Below are positions 26,934-36,127 of a DNA stretch of 64,000 nucleotides, one piece after another (the stretch's first letter is position 1; each line of letters opens with the position of its first letter). Origin of the DNA: an uncultured Dialister sp. (GTDB lineage: Bacteria; Bacillota; Negativicutes; Veillonellales; Dialisteraceae). The DNA is taken from contig CABQAR010000003.1 in the NCBI GenBank assembly GCA_902462205.1, positions 70,410 through 134,409 on the forward strand. Reading direction: 5' to 3'. The notes beneath the pieces were generated by a model. The model did no database searches. It was not told the DNA's origin and was given only the letters and a program-made list of their open reading frames with translations. The translations under genes were made by a program, and so were the position numbers.

Positions 26934-28283
26934 ATGGAACAGACTTTTGACACAATCGTGATCGGATTCGGGAAAGCAGGCAAGACGCTGGCAGGGAAGC
27001 TGGCGAAGCAGGGGGAGAAGGTGGCCCTGATCGAGAAGGATGCCGGCATGTACGGCGGTACCTGTATCAATGTGGGATGCATACCGTCCAAGCGTTTGGT
27101 GACGGATTCCGCTCTGGCGCCGGTGCATGATTTCGAGAAGCAGAGCGCGTATTACAGCAATGCGATCCATGAGAAGAGGAAGCTGACAGCCGCCCTCCGC
27201 ATGGCGAATTACAACAAGGTCGCCGGTACGGGGGCGAAGGTCATCAACGGCACGGCTTCGTTCGTGGATGAAAGGACGGTCGAGGTGGCGGACAGCCACG
27301 GCACGGTGGAACGTTTTTCCGCGTCTAAGTTCGTCATCAATACGGGTTCCCGTCCCGTGGTTCCGGATATTCCCGGCATCGAAGGAAACAGCCGCGTGTT
27401 TGTTTCCGAAACGATGATGGATTGTGAAACGCTTCCTGAACGTCTGACGATTATCGGCGGAGGCTATATCGGGCTGGAGTTTGCCGCGATGTATGCCCGT
27501 TTCGGGAGCAAGGTGACCATTGTCCAGCATGGAGATGTATTCCTGCCGAAGGAAGATCCTGATGTGGCGGAAGCCATTCAATCCGTGCTGAAAACTTACG
27601 GCATCCAGGTCATCACGGAGGCCGCAACGGAAAAGATTGATAAGGGAACCATTTATTATAGGAAAGACGGAACGGTCCATACGCTGGAAGCCGATGCGAT
27701 CCTGATCGCCGCAGGCAGGGCACCCAATACGGAATCCCTCCATGCGGAAAGGGCAGGCATCACGCTGACGAAACGGAATGCGATCGCGACGGATGAGCAT
27801 CTGCGCACGTCTGTAAAAAATATCTGGGCTGCCGGCGATGTCTGCGGCAATCTGCAGTTCACCTATATTTCTCTCGACGACAGCCGCATCATTCTGTCGG
27901 ATATGCAGGGGGACGGAAGCCGTACGACGGAAAACCGCGGCGCGTTCTCGTATTCCGTATTCATCGAGCCGGCATTTTCCAGAGTGGGGCTGTCTGAAGC
28001 GGAAGCGGCGAAGAAGGGGCTGAATTACCGCGTGGTCAAGATGAATGTCGATGCGATACCGAAGGCGAAGGTCCTCCGCAAGACGGCAGGCCTCATGAAG
28101 GCGGTCATTGATAAGGACAGCGGAAAAATCCTCGGCGCGGCTCTTTTCTGCCCCGAGTCTTATGAAATCGTCAACATGGTCAAGCTGGCCATTGATCACG
28201 GCATGGATTACACGGTGCTCCGTGATTTCATTTACACCCATCCGACTATTTCTGAAGGGCTGAATGATCTGTTCGCCTTATGA
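26934..28283 (+). CDS. RclA-like pyridine nucleotide-disulfide oxidoreductase
   Basis: 449 residues, a class I flavoprotein disulfide reductase. The FAD motif GFGKAG is at 11-16, the redox-active CINVGC pair is Cys44 and Cys49, IIGGGYIGLEFA is the NAD(P) motif, AAGDV the second FAD motif, and the C-terminal THPTISEGLNDLF is the dimer interface. The MYGGTCINVGCIPSK context and C-terminus are closest to RclA/YkgC proteins that defend against reactive chlorine or copper stress, rather than to lipoamide dehydrogenase; no 2-oxoacid dehydrogenase genes are nearby. Single gene with its own terminator. Confidence 0.8.
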   Translation: MEQTFDTIVIGFGKAGKTLAGKLAKQGEKVALIEKDAGMYGGTCINVGCIPSKRLVTDSALAPVHDFEKQSAYYSNAIHEKRKLTAALRMANYNKVAGTGAKVINGTASFVDERTVEVADSHGTVERFSASKFVINTGSRPVVPDIPGIEGNSRVFVSETMMDCETLPERLTIIGGGYIGLEFAAMYARFGSKVTIVQHGDVFLPKEDPDVAEAIQSVLKTYGIQVITEAATEKIDKGTIYYRKDGTVHTLEADAILIAAGRAPNTESLHAERAGITLTKRNAIATDEHLRTSVKNIWAAGDVCGNLQFTYISLDDSRIILSDMQGDGSRTTENRGAFSYSVFIEPAFSRVGLSEAEAAKKGLNYRVVKMNVDAIPKAKVLRKTAGLMKAVIDKDSGKILGAALFCPESYEIVNMVKLAIDHGMDYTVLRDFIYTHPTISEGLNDLFAL

Positions 28284-28336
28284 TAAGCTCCGCGCGGCAG
28301 CGGTGAAATAGATTTGTTTTCCGTGGATATTTTACG

Positions 28337-28376
28337 GGTACAGGTAGTGGAACGAGGTTCCTGCCTGTACCTTTTT
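28337..28376 (+). terminator. Terminator after the RclA-like gene
   Basis: GGTACAGG pairs perfectly with CCTGTACC, with an inner GGAAC/GTTCC stem, followed by five Ts. Confidence 0.9.
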
Positions 28377-28386
28377 ATTTTCCGAT

Positions 28387-28415
28387 TTGAAAGCTGTACA
28401 TAAAACTGTTAGTAT
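28387..28415 (+). promoter_or_regulatory. Probable promoter of azlCD
   Basis: TTGAAA at 28387-28392 and TAGTAT at 28410-28415 with a 17-base spacer, 35 bases before azlC. Confidence 0.45.
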
Positions 28416-28449
28416 ATTTATTATTGCAATGAAGAAATGAGGGGATCGG

Positions 28450-29166
28450 ATGGATCAGGAACAGAAAGGCGTGGCGTGGAGGGCGTTTCAGGAAGCATTT
28501 CCTTACACGCTCCCTATTTTTGCAGGGTTCTGGTTTGTCGCCTTTTCTTATGGCATTTATATGAATTCGGCGGGATTCAATTTCCTGTATCCGACGATCA
28601 TGTCCGCCTTCATTTTCGGCGGGTCTCTTGAATTTGTGACGGTGGCGATGCTTCTTTCCCCGTTCGCTCCGCTCCAGACGCTGATGGTGGCGGTCATGGT
28701 ACAGGCGCGCCATCTGTTTTACGGGATTTCCATGCTGGAGAAATATGACGGCATGGGATGGAAGAAGCCGTTCCTGATGTACTGGCTGTGCGATGAAACG
28801 TTCGCGCTGAATTATACGGTGACGATTCCCAAGGATGTGGACCGGGGGTGGTTCATGCTCTGGGTGTCTGTGCTGAATTATTCGTACTGGGTGAGCGGCG
28901 CCGCCGTGGGTGGCATGCTGGGTTCGCTTGTGACGTTTGACACGAAGGGGCTCGGTTTCGTCATGACGGCCATGTTCACCGTCATTTTTTTGGAGCAGTT
29001 CCTCAAGGAAAAGAAGCACTACACCGCCTGTATCGGTTTCGCTGCCGCGGCGGCGTGCCTTCTGGTTTTCGGGGCGCAGTCGTTCATGCTTCCTGCCATG
29101 ATTTCCATTCTTGCGGTGCTGACGGTTTTCAGAAAGCAGCTTGAGAAGGCAGGTGGTTTCTTATGA
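28450..29166 (+). CDS. azlC: Branched-chain amino acid exporter, large subunit (AzlC)
   Basis: 238 residues, polytopic. The AzlC family is recognised by the N-terminal AFQEAFPYTLPIFAGFWFVAFSYGIYM, the segment GSLEFVTVAMLL and QARHLFYGISML. With AzlD it exports branched-chain amino acids and analogues across the inner membrane. Its 3' end overlaps azlD by four bases (ATGA), the usual coupled arrangement. Confidence 0.93.
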   Translation: MDQEQKGVAWRAFQEAFPYTLPIFAGFWFVAFSYGIYMNSAGFNFLYPTIMSAFIFGGSLEFVTVAMLLSPFAPLQTLMVAVMVQARHLFYGISMLEKYDGMGWKKPFLMYWLCDETFALNYTVTIPKDVDRGWFMLWVSVLNYSYWVSGAAVGGMLGSLVTFDTKGLGFVMTAMFTVIFLEQFLKEKKHYTACIGFAAAAACLLVFGAQSFMLPAMISILAVLTVFRKQLEKAGGFL

Positions 29167-29501
29167 CGGAAATGCCTCTGTACCAGCAGGTCCTTACCAT
29201 CTGTATCTGCGCTTTTGCCACGATGGGGACGAGGATGCTTCCCTTTTTCCTGTTCAAGCCGGGGCGGAATCTTCCTCCCTATGTGCAGTATCTGGGGAAA
29301 GCGCTGCCTTCCGCCGTGTTCGCCCTGCTCATCGTGTACTGTCTGAAGGATGTGGAGCTGCTGGCAGGAAGCCATGGCGTGCCGGAAGCGGTTTCACTTC
29401 TTTTGACCGTGTGTGTCCACCTGTGGAAAAGGAACATGCTCCTCTCCATGGCGCTTGGCACGGTCTGTTACATGGCGCTTGTCCAGTTCGTTTTTTCATG
29501 A
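29163..29501 (+). CDS. azlD: Branched-chain amino acid exporter, small subunit (AzlD)
   Basis: 112 residues with four hydrophobic helices. AFATMGTRMLPFFLF and LGKALPSAVFALLIVYCLKD are typical of AzlD. It overlaps azlC by four bases and ends before a bidirectional terminator. Confidence 0.92.
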   Translation: MTEMPLYQQVLTICICAFATMGTRMLPFFLFKPGRNLPPYVQYLGKALPSAVFALLIVYCLKDVELLAGSHGVPEAVSLLLTVCVHLWKRNMLLSMALGTVCYMALVQFVFS

Positions 29502-29512
29502 AAAGGGCAAAT

Positions 29513-29561
29513 AAAAAATCTGTACAGATAGGAAATGATTTCCGACCGTACAGATTTTTTT
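29513..29561. terminator. Bidirectional terminator between azlD and the TonB_C gene
   Basis: AAAAATCTGTAC pairs with GTACAGATTTTT; A- and T-tracts on both sides serve both strands. Confidence 0.9.
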
Positions 29562-29576
29562 GTTGTGCAGGAACGA

Positions 29577-30275
29577 TTACAGTTGGACGGTAACGATCAG
29601 GTCCTGCGGGATATTTTCTCCGTCAGGGTTCGTTGCCGGCGTGAAGGTCCAGTCCTTGACGCAGTTTTCTGCGTATTTGGACAGAAGCCTGAAATCTTCC
29701 TTGGCTATCATGGTATTTTCCATGGCTTTCGGTTTTCCGTCCGGTGTTCCGTCCGCCTTTACATAGACGGAAACGCTGATGGCAGGATGGTTGTTCCGCT
29801 CCATGGCGGTTTCGGTTTCTTCCGGGGCTTCTTTCATTGGCTGTGACAGCGGGGCTGCAGGAGTGACGATCATCATGGAGGTGAAGCGGATCGGCAGGGA
29901 TACTTTCGCGCTCACTGCTTTGTCTCCGCGTCTGGCAGGGACGAAGGTCCAATCCCTGACGCAATCCATGGCGTATTCGTCCAGAATGATGGAGCCTGCG
30001 CTTTTTGTCACGACAGAGTCGGCAGGGGCTCCGTCTTCCGTGATCGTCATTTCAATGACCGTGGAGGAGGAGGCAGGCAGGGTTTCCATGGCGTCATGGA
30101 CGGCTTTGCTCATGGGAGCCATTTTATTTGTCTTAAGCCGGGGCGGTATCTGCTGCGCTTCCGTGAGTGGCGCTCCGTCCTTGTCCAGATAATAGCCTTC
30201 CTGCGGAAGGGCGGCGTCGGCAAAGCCGGAAGCCAGAGTAAGTGCGGATAGAAGGATGATTAATTTTTTATTCAT
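29577..30275 (-). CDS. Exported protein with two tandem TonB C-terminal-like domains
   Basis: 232 residues. The signal peptide (1-21, cleavage near ADA) is followed by two TonB_C-like domains: the first ends in YAMDCVRDWTFVPARRGD, the second in YAENCVKDWTFTPATNPDG, each with the usual polar beta-strand after it. There is no proline-rich linker and no retained membrane anchor as in true TonB, so it is probably a periplasmic relative rather than an energy transducer. The cysteine in each domain is conserved between the copies and could form disulfides. No ExbB or ExbD gene is near. Confidence 0.75.
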   Translation of the reverse strand: MNKKLIILLSALTLASGFADAALPQEGYYLDKDGAPLTEAQQIPPRLKTNKMAPMSKAVHDAMETLPASSSTVIEMTITEDGAPADSVVTKSAGSIILDEYAMDCVRDWTFVPARRGDKAVSAKVSLPIRFTSMMIVTPAAPLSQPMKEAPEETETAMERNNHPAISVSVYVKADGTPDGKPKAMENTMIAKEDFRLLSKYAENCVKDWTFTPATNPDGENIPQDLIVTVQL

Positions 30276-30327
30276 GATAACCTCTTTTTTTAATAAAAAT
30301 GATGTACCTATATTTTAATTCATTTAA

Positions 30328-30366
30328 GAAAAAAAGAACAGCTCCTTTATATTTAGAAGGAACTGT
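30328..30366 (-). terminator. Terminator after the DUF2284 gene
   Basis: On the reverse strand ACAGTTCCTT pairs with AAGGAGCTGT (one wobble pair) and runs into a T-tract. Confidence 0.82.
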
Positions 30367-30382
30367 ACAAAAAATGAAAACG

Positions 30383-30937
30383 TCAATCGACGAGGAGGAG
30401 TCCGTAAACGGAAAGTTCCCTGACAGGGCCTGTAAGCATTTTGGCGGAGAATCCGTTGCCATTGGCGAGGGCGAATACGTCGATGCCGCAGGCTTCCGCG
30501 GAGGGTCTCGCTTCTTCGGGGTGGATGCATTTTTTCAGGTTGCAGGTTTCGCAGAGGCGGCAGCGGCCTGCTTTCAGAGCGAAGGCTTTATAGAAATTCA
30601 TCATCATGGCGGACCGTTCCAGTTTGATCAGCAGATGGAGCAAATCGTTGGACAGGTCGATGTCCACCTGCTGCCAGTTTTTATAGTTTTCCTCTGTGAA
30701 GGGGAGCGTGTACTGCACAAGGATGGAAACGGTGTATTCGGACAGAAATTTCTCCATGTATTCGAGATCCGGCGTATAAGGGGGACAGCAGAGGGAGTTG
30801 CCGTACTGCGGGCATCCGAACTGGCACTTCATTCTGGGCCAGGCGCCTCTTTTTATGGTTTCCACGGGAACAATCTTTGTGGCGGAAGCGCCCAGTTCCA
30901 TGGCTTCTTTTTCCAGCTTTTCCAGAAGTTCGTTCAT
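30383..30937 (-). CDS. DUF2284 metal-binding protein
   Basis: 184 residues, cytoplasmic, with a cysteine pattern typical of DUF2284: Cys38, Cys42, Cys50 and Cys51 in KCQFGCPQYGNSLCCPP, then Cys126, Cys129, Cys132 and Cys137 in CRLCETCNLKKC. The cysteines are placed to bind an iron-sulfur cluster or zinc. The function of the family is not established. AAGGAGG precedes the ATG. It is separated from the TonB_C gene by its own terminator. Confidence 0.85.
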   Translation of the reverse strand: MNELLEKLEKEAMELGASATKIVPVETIKRGAWPRMKCQFGCPQYGNSLCCPPYTPDLEYMEKFLSEYTVSILVQYTLPFTEENYKNWQQVDIDLSNDLLHLLIKLERSAMMMNFYKAFALKAGRCRLCETCNLKKCIHPEEARPSAEACGIDVFALANGNGFSAKMLTGPVRELSVYGLLLVD

Positions 30938-31094
30938 GACAGCCTCCTTAAGAAATACTTAGTCATTTTTATTATAATTCTTCAAATCATTTAAATCCAT
31001 CGGGAGGAAAGCGGTATGGGAGGAAGATAATCAGACGACAAATGAAATCGCGCTTCGTGTTGTTTTCCGACAGTTGGATTGTTTCCCCGGCCGC

Positions 31095-31360
31095 TTTTTC
31101 TTTCCCCTTGACTATATCCATGATTATCGGTACAATACAGTGTATGATAAAAGCTGTGATGAAGACGGTTCGTATGGCTTCCGGCATAGAGAGACTCCGG
31201 CTGGTGCGAGGAGGGGCGGATGGTACGGGCAGATCACTTCGGAGCTGCAGGGAGGAAATGCCCTGCCGGGGCATCGTTAACTGTGCCGAGTGGCCGTAGG
31301 GTCATGAGGGTGGTACCACGGGAATAACATTCTCGCCCCTTTCCGGGCGGGGATTTTTTT
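31095..31360 (+). promoter_or_regulatory. T-box riboswitch controlling ileS (isoleucine specifier ATC)
   Basis: A complete T-box leader in front of ileS. The distal loop and AGAGAG-type bulge are in 31187-31215. The specifier ATC (Ile) at 31233-31235 is followed by the conserved ACTTCGGAGCTGC. The T-box core GGGTGGTACCACG is at 31308-31320. The terminator stem CTCGCCC/GGGCGGG (31332-31351) runs into seven Ts. Uncharged tRNA-Ile would pair with the specifier and the T-box bulge, and switch the terminator off, so that ileS is expressed when isoleucine is scarce. The 5' edge is approximate. This covers most of the gap 30938-31398. Confidence 0.95.
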
Positions 31361-31398
31361 ATTTACGGACAGAAATTGGTCCGACAGGAGGAAATGGA

Positions 31399-34254
31399 AT
31401 GGATTACAGTAAGACCCTGCGCCTGCCGCAGACAGAATTCCCCATGCGCGGAAATCTTCCGCAGAAGGAACCGCAGTTTGTGGAGTTCTGGCAGAACAAT
31501 GATTTGTACAACAAAAGAATCGAAAAGAGGAAAAAGGACGGAGCCCCGAGCTTCGTGCTGCATGACGGGCCTCCTTACGCCAACGGAAAGATCCATATCG
31601 GCCATGCCCTGAATAAGACTCTGAAGGATATCATTGTCCGCTACAAGCACATGGCAGGGTTTGAAGCCAATTACATTCCCGGCTGGGATACCCACGGCCT
31701 TCCGATTGAGTACGCGGTTTTGAAGGATTCCGGCGAAGACAGGGCGAATATGACGGTGCTCGAGCTGCGCCGCAAATGTCTGGCTTACGCAAAGAAATGG
31801 ATTGAGATCCAGAAGACAGACTTCATCCGCATGGGCGTCATCGGCGATTTTGAAAACCGCTATGTCACCTTCGATCCCCATCTGGAAGCCAAGGAAATCG
31901 AAGTCTTTGGCGAGATGGCGAACAAGGGCTACATTTATAAAGGAAAGAAAGCCGTTTACTGGTGCCCTCATTGCGAGACCGCGCTGGCAGAAGCGGAAAT
32001 CGAATACAAGGACAGGAAATCTCCGTCCATTTACGTCAAGTTCCCTGCGCTGGATGTCAAGGGGCTCGGCCCGGACGGCGTAGATCCGTCCAAGCTGTTC
32101 GCCGTCATCTGGACCACCACGCCGTGGACGATTCCTGCAAACCAGTATATTTCCGTCAATCCGAAATTCACTTATGTCTGGGTGCATAACCTTGACGCCG
32201 ATGAATATTATCTGATGAACAAGGAGCTCGCCCCGGCTGCGCTGGCGGACTGCAAGATTGAGCATTATGAATTCGCAGGACGGGAAATGCTCGGCGCTGA
32301 ATGGGAGCTGGCGTCTTTCCGCCATCCCTGGTCGTTCTACAACCGCACGGTATACGTTCTGGAAGGCAACCATGTCACGCTCGATGCCGGCACGGGCTGC
32401 GTCCATACCGCTCCGGGACACGGCGTCGATGACTTTGAAGTGTATAAGAAATATGAAAACGAAGGCAAGCTGAAGCAGGAAGTCATCTGCCCGGTGGACA
32501 ACAAGGGCGTCATGACGGCAGAGGCCGGCGAATTCCTCGAAGGCAAGACGGTATGGGAAGCGGAAGGCCCGTCTATTTCCATGATTGCTAAGGAAGGAAT
32601 GCTTTTGGGCAAGAAATCGCTCCACCACCAGTACGCCCATTGCTGGCGCTGCAAGAATCCCGTTATTTACCGCGCGACGGAGCAGTGGTTCGCTTCCATT
32701 AATGATTTCCGCGACAAGGCGCTGCAGGCGGTGGATGATACACGTTTCATCCCGTCCTGGGGCCATGACCGCCTGTACAACATGATCCGTGACCGCCAGG
32801 ACTGGTGTATTTCCCGCCAGCGTTCCTGGGGCGTGCCGATTCCAGCGTTCTATTGCGAGGATTGCGGCAAGTATGTGATTACGCCGGAAACGATCGCAAA
32901 GGTGAAGGATATCGTGGAAAAGGAAGGCACGGACGCATGGTGGGCTCATTCCGCAGAGGAACTGCTGCCTGAAGGCTTCAAGTGCCCCCATTGCGGCGGC
33001 ACCCATTTCCGCAAGGAAACGGATATCATGGACGTATGGTTCGATTCCGGCTCCACATGGAACGGCGTTTTAAAGGATCCGCACAAGGTATGGGCGGATG
33101 AAGGCGTCCAATATCCCTGCAACCTGTATCTGGAAGGCTCTGACCAGCACCGCGGCTGGTTCCACAGCTCCCTCCTCACCAGTGTGGCAGTCAACGGCCA
33201 TGCGCCGTATAAGGCCGTCCTGACCCATGGCTTTACGATGGACGGAGAGGGCCGCAAAATGTCCAAGTCTGTCGGAAACGTAGTGGCTCCGCAGGATATC
33301 ATCGACAAATACGGCGCCGACGTCATGCGTCTCTGGATTTCTTCCGTCGACTATCAGGGAGATGTCCGCCTGTCTGACAAGATCGTCAAATCCATGAGCG
33401 ACGTATACAGAAAAATCAGAAATACGTTCCGTTACCTGCTGGGCAACCTGTACGACTTCGATCCGAAGAAGGATGGCGTGGCTTATGGAGATATGGAAGA
33501 GCTGGACCGCTGGGCGCTGCTCCGGCTGGAACAGGTCAAGCGCACGGTGCTCAAGGCTTATGATGATTATGAATTCCATGTGATGTACCATGCGGTCCAT
33601 AATTTCTGTACCGTCGATCTGTCCTCTATCTATCTGGATATCCTGAAAGACCGCCTGTATACGGAGAAAGATGATTCCAGACTGAGAAGGAGCGCACAGA
33701 CCGCCATGTATGAGATCCTGACGTCCCTTGTCCGCCTTGTCGCTCCTGTTCTCTGCTTCACGGCGGAGGAAGTATGGCAGGCGCTCCCGAATAAGGAAGA
33801 GAGGGAATGGTCTGTCCATATGACGGATATGCCGGCGGAAAACGATACGTATCTGGATAAGGCGCTGGATGAAAAATGGAAAAAGCGCCTTGCGCTCCGC
33901 AGCGTCGTGACGAAAGCGCTGGAAGAGGCCCGTCAGGCAAAATTCATCGGCCATCCGCTGGATGCGGAAGTGACGATCTATGCAGAAGGAGAAAATCTCC
34001 GGATTCTGAAAGATATGGAAAAGGAACTGGCGGATTTCTGCCTCGTTTCCCAGACGAAGATTGCGGAAGGGGCGGCGAATGCTCCTGAAAACGCGGTTTC
34101 CTCCGAAGACGGCACGGTCAAGGTTTCCATCGCTGTCTGCACCCTTGAAAAGTGCGAACGCTGCTGGAAGCGCACGGCTGATGTAGGCTCGGATGAAAAA
34201 CACGGCCACGTCTGCGCAAGGTGCGCCGGCGTCCTGACTGAAATGGGAGAGTAA
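31399..34254 (+). CDS. ileS: Isoleucyl-tRNA synthetase
   Basis: Charges tRNA-Ile with isoleucine and edits valine. 951 residues, class I: the HIGH motif is residues 66-69 (KIHIGHALNK), KMSKS is 620-624, the editing domain lies between them, and the C-terminal zinc finger has CERCWK and CARC. The N-terminal MDYSKTLRLPQTEFPMRGNLP is standard for bacterial IleS. AGGAGG at 31386-31391 supports ATG 31399. Under T-box control. Confidence 0.98.
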   Translation: MDYSKTLRLPQTEFPMRGNLPQKEPQFVEFWQNNDLYNKRIEKRKKDGAPSFVLHDGPPYANGKIHIGHALNKTLKDIIVRYKHMAGFEANYIPGWDTHGLPIEYAVLKDSGEDRANMTVLELRRKCLAYAKKWIEIQKTDFIRMGVIGDFENRYVTFDPHLEAKEIEVFGEMANKGYIYKGKKAVYWCPHCETALAEAEIEYKDRKSPSIYVKFPALDVKGLGPDGVDPSKLFAVIWTTTPWTIPANQYISVNPKFTYVWVHNLDADEYYLMNKELAPAALADCKIEHYEFAGREMLGAEWELASFRHPWSFYNRTVYVLEGNHVTLDAGTGCVHTAPGHGVDDFEVYKKYENEGKLKQEVICPVDNKGVMTAEAGEFLEGKTVWEAEGPSISMIAKEGMLLGKKSLHHQYAHCWRCKNPVIYRATEQWFASINDFRDKALQAVDDTRFIPSWGHDRLYNMIRDRQDWCISRQRSWGVPIPAFYCEDCGKYVITPETIAKVKDIVEKEGTDAWWAHSAEELLPEGFKCPHCGGTHFRKETDIMDVWFDSGSTWNGVLKDPHKVWADEGVQYPCNLYLEGSDQHRGWFHSSLLTSVAVNGHAPYKAVLTHGFTMDGEGRKMSKSVGNVVAPQDIIDKYGADVMRLWISSVDYQGDVRLSDKIVKSMSDVYRKIRNTFRYLLGNLYDFDPKKDGVAYGDMEELDRWALLRLEQVKRTVLKAYDDYEFHVMYHAVHNFCTVDLSSIYLDILKDRLYTEKDDSRLRRSAQTAMYEILTSLVRLVAPVLCFTAEEVWQALPNKEEREWSVHMTDMPAENDTYLDKALDEKWKKRLALRSVVTKALEEARQAKFIGHPLDAEVTIYAEGENLRILKDMEKELADFCLVSQTKIAEGAANAPENAVSSEDGTVKVSIAVCTLEKCERCWKRTADVGSDEKHGHVCARCAGVLTEMGE

Positions 34255-34335
34255 GATTCCTTTGAAAAAGGAAATATCCGCGGAGGCAGGAAGCCATAAC
34301 GGTTAGCCAATCATGAAATAACGATTTACATACAT

Positions 34336-34388
34336 AAAAATGACCTTTCATCAGGAAGCAGAAGTGCTTTCTTTTGAAAGGCCATTTT
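34336..34388. terminator. Bidirectional terminator between ileS and the TauE gene
   Basis: AAATGACCTTTCA pairs with TGAAAGGCCATTT with one mismatch; T-tracts stand on both sides. Confidence 0.8.
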
Positions 34389-34426
34389 ATTTTTATGGAT
34401 GGACAGGCGTCTGAAAGGGCAGGCGC

Positions 34427-35191
34427 TTATCGCAGAAGGACGGTGATGCCAAGGGACAGGTTGATGAGGGCGATGAGCGGACGCATCCAGCGGTTCACTT
34501 TTTCTTTATCCATCCGGGACAAAAGGAAAGGTCCTGCAAAAGCGCCGGCCACCGTGCCTGAAAGCAGAAGCCGCACCAGATGCCAGTCGATGTGGCCGAT
34601 GCCCATGTGCATGCCGAACCCGATGACGGACATGAAGAAAATGACAAAGACGGAAGTGCCCACGGCGGCAAGCGGCGTACAGCCAAGAGCAAAAAGTCCG
34701 GCGGTGATGGGACCGCCTCCGGAGAGGCCGATGAGTCCTGACATGCCTCCGCCAAGCATGCCGTAGGCGAGGGCTTTCGCCTGATCCCTGCCGGTCAGTG
34801 CGGAAGACTCTTTTCTGATCCGTGTCGGCGGATAGATACAGCTCAAGCCCATCTGGAGGGCGAGGATGATTAAAATGGTGCCTGTCAGTTTCGTGTAGAG
34901 CCAGAGGGGAAGGAGTCCCGAGCAGAGAGAACCGGCGATAGTGCCGATAACGGCGCCTGCCATGAGATAAAAGGCGATGCGTACATGGACGTTTCCTGCC
35001 CGATAGTGGGAAAAGGAACCCATCAGCGTGGTGGGAATGGCGGTGGCGAGAGAAGTGGACGCGGCGATATCGGGAGCCACGCCGCAGAGGCCGGTGAGGA
35101 CGCCGACATAAACGGCGCCGCCTCCTCCTCCGAGAGAAATAATCAAAAGCCCTGCCAGAAATCCGATGGCAGGAAGAATATAAATCAGCAA
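34427..35191 (-). CDS. TauE/SafE-family sulfite or organosulfonate exporter
   Basis: 254 residues with about seven to eight helices. The N-terminal LAGLLIISLGGGGGAVYVGVL and the second-half GGGMSGLIGLSGGGPITAGLF are the duplicated glycine-rich half-repeats of TauE/SafE proteins, which export sulfite, sulfoacetate or related anions. The start is TTG, eight bases after AAGGAG. The substrate is unknown, and no sulfur genes are next to it. Confidence 0.9.
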   Translation of the reverse strand: MLIYILPAIGFLAGLLIISLGGGGGAVYVGVLTGLCGVAPDIAASTSLATAIPTTLMGSFSHYRAGNVHVRIAFYLMAGAVIGTIAGSLCSGLLPLWLYTKLTGTILIILALQMGLSCIYPPTRIRKESSALTGRDQAKALAYGMLGGGMSGLIGLSGGGPITAGLFALGCTPLAAVGTSVFVIFFMSVIGFGMHMGIGHIDWHLVRLLLSGTVAGAFAGPFLLSRMDKEKVNRWMRPLIALINLSLGITVLLR

Positions 35192-35264
35192 GGAAAAGAC
35201 TCCTTAGAAAGCAGAATAAAAATAGAAAAGAAAAGAGCCATGGGCGGGAATTTACAGGGATTCA

Positions 35265-36002
35265 TTATTCGATGGTGAATTTCCATGCGCAGAACCATTC
35301 CGCAGGATGGTCGTCCGGCGGACAGCCGATACATTCCGTCCGGATGCGGCTGTCGACTCCTTCCGCGAACCGGGCATATTCCACAAGCCCCGCGCTCTTG
35401 CAGGGGTAGTCGGGCAGCTGTTTCCTGCACCTTGCAGACTGGACGCGGCAGTCGTCCATCCGGAAGAGGAGGGCGCCGTTTTCCCAACGGGAGGACTGCT
35501 TATTCAGCCGGCTGTACATGCGGAAATTCAATGCCCGTTCCAGTCCCTCCAGTCCGGGGTGTTCCCCCAGTGCGAGCAGCTTTTTGATTGCATGGGCCTC
35601 TAGCGGAGAGAACCTCGCCCATGTGGAATCGTTGCATCGTTTGGCATCATTCATGCCGTAAGAAAATTCGACGCTCTGAAACCAATATCCGTCCTGGGCC
35701 AGCCAGTTTTTTGCGATGGCGTCCAGCAATGCCATTTTCCTGTCCTTCGGAAGGGCAGTCAGAAAATCGGGGCGGCCGTCTGTTTCCGTGAAGCCGAATT
35801 CTTTGGAGAAACGGCGTATGGAGGTTTTCCTTGTTTCCATCCATGCGCGGTCCATCACCTGCAGCGCCTTTTCAAATCCGAGCTGGTGCTCCACTTCGCG
35901 GAACCACAGGGTGTGATGCACCGCCATCCTGTGGAACATGTCCATGATATATGACGCCAGTTCCACGGCATCCATGTCGTCGGCAGTCCTGATTTCCTTC
36001 AT
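35265..36002 (-). CDS. DUF6125-like cytoplasmic protein
   Basis: About 245 residues from ATG 36002, seven bases after AAGGAGG; a longer frame back to 36137 has no ribosome-binding site. The first half is helical, with HRMAVHHTLWFREVEHQLGFEKALQVMDRAWM. The C-terminal third has a cysteine pattern, CRVQSARCRKQLPDYPC and later CIGCPPDDHP, then CAWKF, that I associate with DUF6125. The cysteines probably bind a metal. No function is known. Single gene. Confidence 0.62.
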   Translation of the reverse strand: MKEIRTADDMDAVELASYIMDMFHRMAVHHTLWFREVEHQLGFEKALQVMDRAWMETRKTSIRRFSKEFGFTETDGRPDFLTALPKDRKMALLDAIAKNWLAQDGYWFQSVEFSYGMNDAKRCNDSTWARFSPLEAHAIKKLLALGEHPGLEGLERALNFRMYSRLNKQSSRWENGALLFRMDDCRVQSARCRKQLPDYPCKSAGLVEYARFAEGVDSRIRTECIGCPPDDHPAEWFCAWKFTIE

Positions 36003-36059
36003 AGCAGCCTCCTTGCGGAAAAGAACGGAAGAATTTCTTCCTTCTATTATCTTCCACTT

Positions 36060-36089
36060 TTGATTAATTATCCATAGGGAAGGTATAAT
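36060..36089 (+). promoter_or_regulatory. Sigma-70 promoter of the DUF805 gene
   Basis: TTGATT at 36060-36065 and TATAAT at 36084-36089 with 18 bases between, 38 bases before the start at 36128. It faces away from the DUF6125 gene. Confidence 0.6.
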
Positions 36090-36127
36090 GGAGAAAATAT
36101 TCCTGTATTCAGAAACGAGGGTACGCC

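Noticed and set aside
26595..28241. Reverse-strand open frame of 548 codons
   Set aside because: It lies antisense to the RclA-like gene, which has all family motifs. Its composition is rich in Arg and His as expected from a shadow frame in GC-richer DNA, and it has no ribosome-binding site.
31363..33006. Reverse-strand open frame of 547 codons
   Set aside because: Antisense shadow of ileS. No recognisable domain, and the sense gene is certain.
33070..34209. Reverse-strand open frame of 379 codons
   Set aside because: Also antisense to ileS. No domain or ribosome-binding site.
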